From Gammaproteobacteria bacterium (GTDB lineage: Bacteria > Pseudomonadota > Gammaproteobacteria > SZUA-229), in the NCBI GenBank assembly GCA_023136715.1, contig JAGLQT010000024.1:1-9070 (forward strand): DNA of 9,070 nucleotides, in the 5' to 3' direction. The notes beneath the pieces are model-generated. The model was not told the DNA's origin. It ran no database searches and saw only the letters and a program-made list of their open reading frames with translations. Both the position numbers and the translations under genes were made by a program. This document shows positions 5,822-9,070 of this stretch, piece by piece. The first letter of the stretch is position 1. Each line of letters opens with the position of its first letter.

Positions 5822-8581
5822 CTAATCTGACAATAGCTTTGCATGCGCCGCAGCGAGCCTTGCAACCGGTACTCTGGGTGCTGAACACGAGACATAATTA
5901 AGCCCAATTTGATGGCAAAATGCGATTGATTTTGGATGCCCTCCATGCTCACCACAGATACCAACACTAAGATCAGATTTCACACCACGCCCCCATCCTA
6001 CGGCCAGCTCCATCAACTTGCCAACCCCCTTGCCATCGAGCACCTCGAAGGGATTATCCTGCAGAATACCGTTTTCGCTATACAACGGCAGGAATTTATT
6101 TTCAGCATCTTCTCGTGAGAATGAAAATGTTGCCTGAGTCAGGTCATTGGTACCAAATGAGAAAAACTCCGCCTCTTTGGCAAGGGAATCAGCACGCAGA
6201 CAGGCACGCACCACCTCAATCATAGTGCCAAAGCGGAAATTGACCCTGGAGCCATAGGCAGTCTCGACCTCATCACGCACCTCATCAACATAGCGCTTTA
6301 CAAAGCGCAGCTCCTCGGCGGTGCAGACCTGCGGGATCATAATCTGCGGATGAACTTCGATCCCTTTCCTGGCACACTCTGCTGAGGCCTCAAGTACTGC
6401 TCGAACCTGCATGATATATATCTCGGGGAAAGTAATACCAAGACGCACTCCACGATGACCAAGCATTGGATTAGTTTCAGTAAGCGCGCGCACTTTAGTC
6501 AGCATTGAACGCTTTTTATCGATAGCTTCCTCTACCAGCCTTGTATCAACAAACTGACGTAGTGATTCCGCTTCTTCAGATGCCTTCTTCGGGTCATGGA
6601 TCAGGCTGATACTATTAGCGAGTACCTCCATGCCCGATGCAGAACGACTCAATGACTGGAGCTTTTCGAGGTCATCAAGCAGCTGGCGTTCAGAAGGGAG
6701 GAATTCATGAATGGGCGGATCAAGTAAACGGATAGTCACCGGAAGCGGCGCCATCACCTCGAAGATATCCTGAAAATCACCGCGCTGGATCGGCAATAAT
6801 TTGTTGAGTGCATCCTGCCGCTGCTCCTGATCTTCTGCGACAATCATATCAATGACGATAGGCAGACGCTCAACATCATTAAACATTCTTTCGGTGCGGC
6901 ACAGACCAATGCCTTTCGCCCCATAACGGATCGCTCTTATCGCATCATGTGCCGTATCAGCATTAGACATCACTCGCAGGTAAGCAACATCATCAGCCCA
7001 ACCCAGCAGGGTATTGAGGTCAGTGGTGAATTCGGGCTCGACAGTGGGAAGCTCACCAAGATAGATATTACCGCTGCTGCCATCAATGGTGATGAGGTCT
7101 CCTTCACAAATCACGGTATCACCAACAAAGGCCTCGCGGCGCATTACGTCAACCGATATTCCCTCGGCACCGGCAACACACGGTTTACCCATGCCACGCG
7201 CAACCACAGCGGCATGGGAGGTTTTGCCACCACGGCTGGTCAAAATCCCCTCTGCAGCGAAGAAGCCGTGAATATCTTCTGGCTTGGTCTCTTCACGCAA
7301 CAGGATCACCTTCTGTCCACCATCTTTGCCTAGCCGTTCGGCGCGATCGGCATCGAAGACAGCATGCCCAAAAGCAGCACCCGGTGAAGCAGGTAGCCCA
7401 TGGGCGAGAGGTTCGGCCTTAAAATTCGGATCAAGACGTGGATAGAGCATCTGTTCCAGATGCTGCGGATCAATACGCAACAGCGCCTGCTCTCGGCTAA
7501 TAAGCCCCTGCTTTTCCATCTCGACCGAGGTACGCACCATTGCAGTCGCATTCATCTTGCCGTTACGCGTCTGCAGGCAGTAGAGGGTGCCGCGCTCGAT
7601 AGTAAACTCAAAATCCTGGATCTCGTGGTAGTGATTCTCCAGATCCTGGCGCAGCTTCTCGAGCTGAGCCGCCATCTCTGGCATCTCGTGAGCAAGCTGG
7701 TCGATGGGTTTCGGGGTGCGGATACCAGCCACCACATCCTCGCCCTGAGCATTGATCAGATACTCACCAAAGAGCCTGTTCTCACCCGTTCCCGGATTTC
7801 GGGTAAAAGCAACACCTGTTGCCGAATCATCCCCCCGGTTACCGAAGACCATAGCCTGCACATTGACTGCGGTACCATTGGCCATATCGGGGGTAATATG
7901 GAATTCACGACGATAGTCGACTGCACGCTTGCCCATCCATGAGTTAAAAACCGCCTTGATGGCCAGCTCCAACTGCTCAAAAGGATCTTCGGGAAAAGAG
8001 CGGCCAGTCTGCTCCTCCACTACCCTGAGAAAGCGATCACTGATCTGCTTCAGATCATCCGCCGACAGACCCACATCTTCTTTGACATGGGCATTCTGTT
8101 TCACCATCTCAAACTCATTATCGAAATGGCCATCGTCAATGCCCAACGCAATCTTGCCGTAGAGCTGAATAAAGCGGCGATAAGCATCATAGCCAAAACG
8201 CGGATCATGGGTCTGTTTTATCTCCCCCTTGAGGGTTTCTGAGTTGAGCCCCAGATTGAGGACAGTATCCATCATGCCCGGCATAGACATCGCAGAACCG
8301 GAACGAACCGAGATGAGCAGTGGATTACCGGAATCACCAAACCCCCTGCCCGTCGCCTCCTCCAGCGCCTTGATCTGGGCATGTACATCGGCCATAACAC
8401 CATCAGGGAGTTCACCGCTCTCGGAAGCGATATAGGTGAGACACGCCTCAGTACTAATAACAAACCCTGGTGGCACATTGAGGCCGATTTGTGTCATCTC
8501 GCACAGATTGGCTCCTTTACCCCCAAGTAATTTTTTATTTTTTCCATCACCTTCCGAAAATGCAAAAACCTGTTTATCCAT
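5822..8581 (-). CDS. ppdK: Pyruvate, phosphate dikinase (EC 2.7.9.1)
   Basis: PPDK reversibly converts pyruvate, ATP and phosphate to PEP, AMP and pyrophosphate, serving gluconeogenesis or PPi-linked glycolysis in the cytosol. The 919-residue protein starts MDKQVFAFSEGDGKNKKLLG. The N-terminal ATP-binding domain contains GGKGANL and the ATP/metal ligands E325 and Q337. The swivelling domain has the phosphorylated H456 in SRGGKTSHAAVVARGMG; T454 matches the threonine targeted by PPDK regulatory proteins. The PEP/pyruvate barrel keeps R618 (RLLDPPIHEF), NPMLGHRG (704-711), N812 in GTNDLTQ and the acid C876 in GICGEHGG. Compared with the 874-residue Clostridium symbiosum enzyme, R618 is offset by 1 but N812 by 44, so about 44 residues are inserted between 627 and 704. 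The reading frame is open upstream to 8812, but AGGGAG 6 nt before 8581 and homology fix this start. Confidence 0.96.
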   Translation of the reverse strand: MDKQVFAFSEGDGKNKKLLGGKGANLCEMTQIGLNVPPGFVISTEACLTYIASESGELPDGVMADVHAQIKALEEATGRGFGDSGNPLLISVRSGSAMSMPGMMDTVLNLGLNSETLKGEIKQTHDPRFGYDAYRRFIQLYGKIALGIDDGHFDNEFEMVKQNAHVKEDVGLSADDLKQISDRFLRVVEEQTGRSFPEDPFEQLELAIKAVFNSWMGKRAVDYRREFHITPDMANGTAVNVQAMVFGNRGDDSATGVAFTRNPGTGENRLFGEYLINAQGEDVVAGIRTPKPIDQLAHEMPEMAAQLEKLRQDLENHYHEIQDFEFTIERGTLYCLQTRNGKMNATAMVRTSVEMEKQGLISREQALLRIDPQHLEQMLYPRLDPNFKAEPLAHGLPASPGAAFGHAVFDADRAERLGKDGGQKVILLREETKPEDIHGFFAAEGILTSRGGKTSHAAVVARGMGKPCVAGAEGISVDVMRREAFVGDTVICEGDLITIDGSSGNIYLGELPTVEPEFTTDLNTLLGWADDVAYLRVMSNADTAHDAIRAIRYGAKGIGLCRTERMFNDVERLPIVIDMIVAEDQEQRQDALNKLLPIQRGDFQDIFEVMAPLPVTIRLLDPPIHEFLPSERQLLDDLEKLQSLSRSASGMEVLANSISLIHDPKKASEEAESLRQFVDTRLVEEAIDKKRSMLTKVRALTETNPMLGHRGVRLGITFPEIYIMQVRAVLEASAECARKGIEVHPQIMIPQVCTAEELRFVKRYVDEVRDEVETAYGSRVNFRFGTMIEVVRACLRADSLAKEAEFFSFGTNDLTQATFSFSREDAENKFLPLYSENGILQDNPFEVLDGKGVGKLMELAVGWGRGVKSDLSVGICGEHGGHPKSIAFCHQIGLNYVSCSAPRVPVARLAAAHAKLLSD

Positions 8582-8587
8582 GATAAT

Positions 8588-8593
8588 CTCCCT
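8588..8593 (-). promoter_or_regulatory. Shine-Dalgarno that fixes the ppdK start
   Basis: AGGGAG lies 6 nt upstream of the ATG at 8581. It is the strongest ribosome binding site in this region and immediately precedes the residues where PPDK homology begins (MDKQVFAFSEGDG). The 77 additional in-frame codons up to an ATG at 8812 have no PPDK-like content, so they are leader DNA. Confidence 0.8.
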
Positions 8594-8694
8594 AAAACAA
8601 GACTTATTTTTACAACAGCGTTTGACTGATCTTGCACCATTAATAACGGGTGAGCAAACAAAGACAAAGAGGTGATTTGAGCAAGCGGTACTTG

Positions 8695-8714
8695 AATAAT
8701 TTTTGGAAATTATT
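8695..8714. repeat. AT-rich perfect 8-bp inverted repeat in the ppdK leader
   Basis: AATAATTT (8695-8702) and AAATTATT (8707-8714) are exact inverted copies around a 4-bp TTGG/CCAA spacer. The site is about 115 bp upstream of the ppdK start. No T-run follows on the minus strand, so a regulator-binding palindrome or an RNA hairpin in the leader is more likely than termination. Chance is possible in such AT-rich DNA. Confidence 0.4.
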
Positions 8715-8783
8715 TGTATGTTTAGAAGGACTTCTGGAGATGCGCTCAGAGGAAAGATCAAAAAACAATTAGGTTCAGAATCA

Positions 8784-8812
8784 AATAAAGCCAATATCAT
8801 CATGACGCTCAA
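8784..8812 (-). promoter_or_regulatory. Candidate sigma-70 promoter for ppdK
   Basis: TTGAGC (8807-8812) and TTTATT (8784-8789) are separated by 17 bp, each matching the consensus at four of six bases. It would give a leader of nearly 200 nt. A second equally weak pair nearer the gene, TTGTCT and TATTAA with 16 bp between them (about 8640-8667), cannot be excluded. Confidence 0.25.
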
Positions 8813-8843
8813 TTTAATTGAGCATAGACACTATCAATCTAAC

Positions 8844-8865
8844 GGGGTTTTTTTTGGGGGGGGGG
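8844..8865. repeat. Homopolymer block G4-T8-G10
   Basis: The plus strand reads four G, eight T and ten G without interruption. It is not in any gene, lying about 75 bp beyond the 3' end of tRNA-Lys and 263 bp upstream of the ppdK start. Such mononucleotide runs are prone to slippage in vivo and to length errors in sequencing, so the exact lengths are uncertain. Confidence 0.85.
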
Positions 8866-8940
8866 ATGAGGTGTGAGCAAAGAGTTGTTCCTAAACTCAG
8901 AAACAAGACATGTCCTTATAACGTAACGTACTGATTAAAT

Positions 8941-9016
8941 TGGTGGGTCGTGAGAGACTCGAACTCTCGACCAAGAGATTAAGAGTCTCCTGCTCTACCA
9001 ACTGAGCTAACGACCC
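8941..9016 (-). tRNA. tRNA-Lys, anticodon CTT
   Basis: A complete 76-nt cloverleaf including encoded CCA (8941-8943). Acceptor GGGTCGT pairs perfectly with ACGACCC, the D arm is GCTC-AGTTGGTA-GAGC, the anticodon stem is GGAGA/TCTCT with one G-T pair, and the loop CTCTTAA places CTT as anticodon (reads AAG lysine codons). The T arm GAGAG-TTCGAGT-CTCTC is identical to that of the tRNA-Leu in this window. The body resembles E. coli tRNA-Lys(TTT) outside the anticodon arm. A CTT isoacceptor implies that a separate TTT lysine tRNA is encoded elsewhere. Confidence 0.96.
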
Positions 9017-9038
9017 ATACTTATTGGTATATAAGTAT
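9017..9038. repeat. Perfect 8-bp inverted repeat abutting the tRNA-Lys 5' end
   Basis: ATACTTAT (9017-9024) and ATAAGTAT (9031-9038) are exact inverted copies around a 6-bp spacer. The inner arm touches the first base of the mature tRNA, and the outer arm covers most of the -10 element of its promoter. It may be an operator-like palindrome or a coincidence of AT-rich promoter DNA. Confidence 0.55.
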
Positions 9039-9042
9039 AACA
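9034..9042 (-). promoter_or_regulatory. Extended -10 promoter of tRNA-Lys
   Basis: The minus strand carries TGTTATACT, a TG-n-TATACT extended -10 with five of six bases of the hexamer (9034-9039) matching consensus. It ends 17 bp before the tRNA 5' end and predicts a leader of about 10 nt. No clear -35 is present at 16-18 bp. The arrangement resembles the promoter of tRNA-Leu in this window. Confidence 0.5.
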
Positions 9043-9070
9043 AAGAAAATGGGGTGGATGATGGGGCTCG

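Larger units (their letters stand above)
8582..8940. other. Gene-free region between ppdK and tRNA-Lys
   Basis: About 360 bp hold no credible gene on either strand. Contents in plus-strand order are the ppdK ribosome binding site, an AT-rich inverted repeat (8695-8714), a short AGAAG/CTTCT palindrome (8724-8735), a weak sigma-70-like pair (8784-8812), a G4T8G10 homopolymer block (8844-8865) and a 5-bp hairpin, GAGTT/AACTC at 8882-8898. That last hairpin could be a poor tRNA-Lys terminator, since only three T follow it on the minus strand. Confidence 0.6.

Noticed and set aside
6947..7333. Plus-strand open frame of 128 codons inside ppdK
   Set aside because: Entirely antisense to the region encoding the phosphohistidine domain; its composition reflects the opposite strand and no family is recognisable.
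7400..7942. Plus-strand open frame of 180 codons inside ppdK
   Set aside because: It lies antisense to a strongly conserved coding region, has no recognisable domain and no good ribosome binding site that I can see. GC-richer genes commonly give such open antisense frames.
5822..8581. ppdK as PEP synthase (ppsA) or PTS enzyme I
   Set aside because: The order ATP-binding domain, GGKTSHAAVVARGMG histidine motif, then barrel with RLLDPPIHEF and GICGEHGG is that of PPDK. Enzyme I lacks the ATP-grasp domain, and PEP synthases differ in length and motif context.
8844..8865. T8 run as a plus-strand terminator
   Set aside because: No stem-forming sequence precedes the T-run on the plus strand and no plus-strand gene ends nearby.
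8907..8914. GACATGTC palindrome downstream of tRNA-Lys
   Set aside because: Eight bases with no spacer cannot form a hairpin, and one such palindrome is expected by chance in a window of this size.

Overview
This window is a conserved housekeeping locus from a gammaproteobacterium-like organism, and every gene I can support lies on the minus strand. Read in the direction of transcription (right to left), the order is tRNA-Lys(CTT), ppdK, tRNA-Leu(TAG), tig, clpP, clpX and lon. The tig-clpP-clpX-lon order, proteins very close to the E. coli lengths, encoded CCA ends on both tRNAs and a sigma-32-like site before lon all fit Gammaproteobacteria. The ppdK neighbour and a tRNA-Lys with a CTT anticodon argue against an enteric. 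I cannot name the genus.

Right part (8582-9070): tRNA-Lys has an extended -10 promoter that overlaps an 8-bp inverted repeat touching its 5' end. About 360 bp without a gene follow, holding a G4T8G10 homopolymer tract, an AT-rich inverted repeat and weak promoter candidates for ppdK. Middle right (5822-8581): ppdK encodes a 919-residue pyruvate phosphate dikinase with all catalytic landmarks and an extra segment of about 44 residues in the PEP/pyruvate domain. A plausible terminator follows it. Middle (5522-5673): tRNA-Leu(TAG) has its own extended -10 promoter and sits 46 bp before trigger factor, so the two are probably co-transcribed. Its 3' acceptor strand is one base too long.

Left part (1-5522): tig and clpP are 12 bp apart and clearly one operon. 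clpX follows after 195 bp that contain possible attenuator hairpins. lon follows after 105 bp that contain a heat-shock promoter embedded in an inverted repeat. Lon runs off the left edge before its proteolytic active site.

The genes form a protein quality-control cluster: trigger factor receives nascent chains at the ribosome exit tunnel, ClpX unfolds and feeds substrates to ClpP, and Lon degrades damaged proteins. ppdK belongs to PEP/pyruvate carbon metabolism and looks functionally separate. I found no mobile element, CRISPR array, defence system or undescribed multi-gene system. The points worth a second look are small-scale: regulatory DNA around lon, the tRNA-Leu acceptor anomaly, the homopolymer tract and the PPDK insertion.
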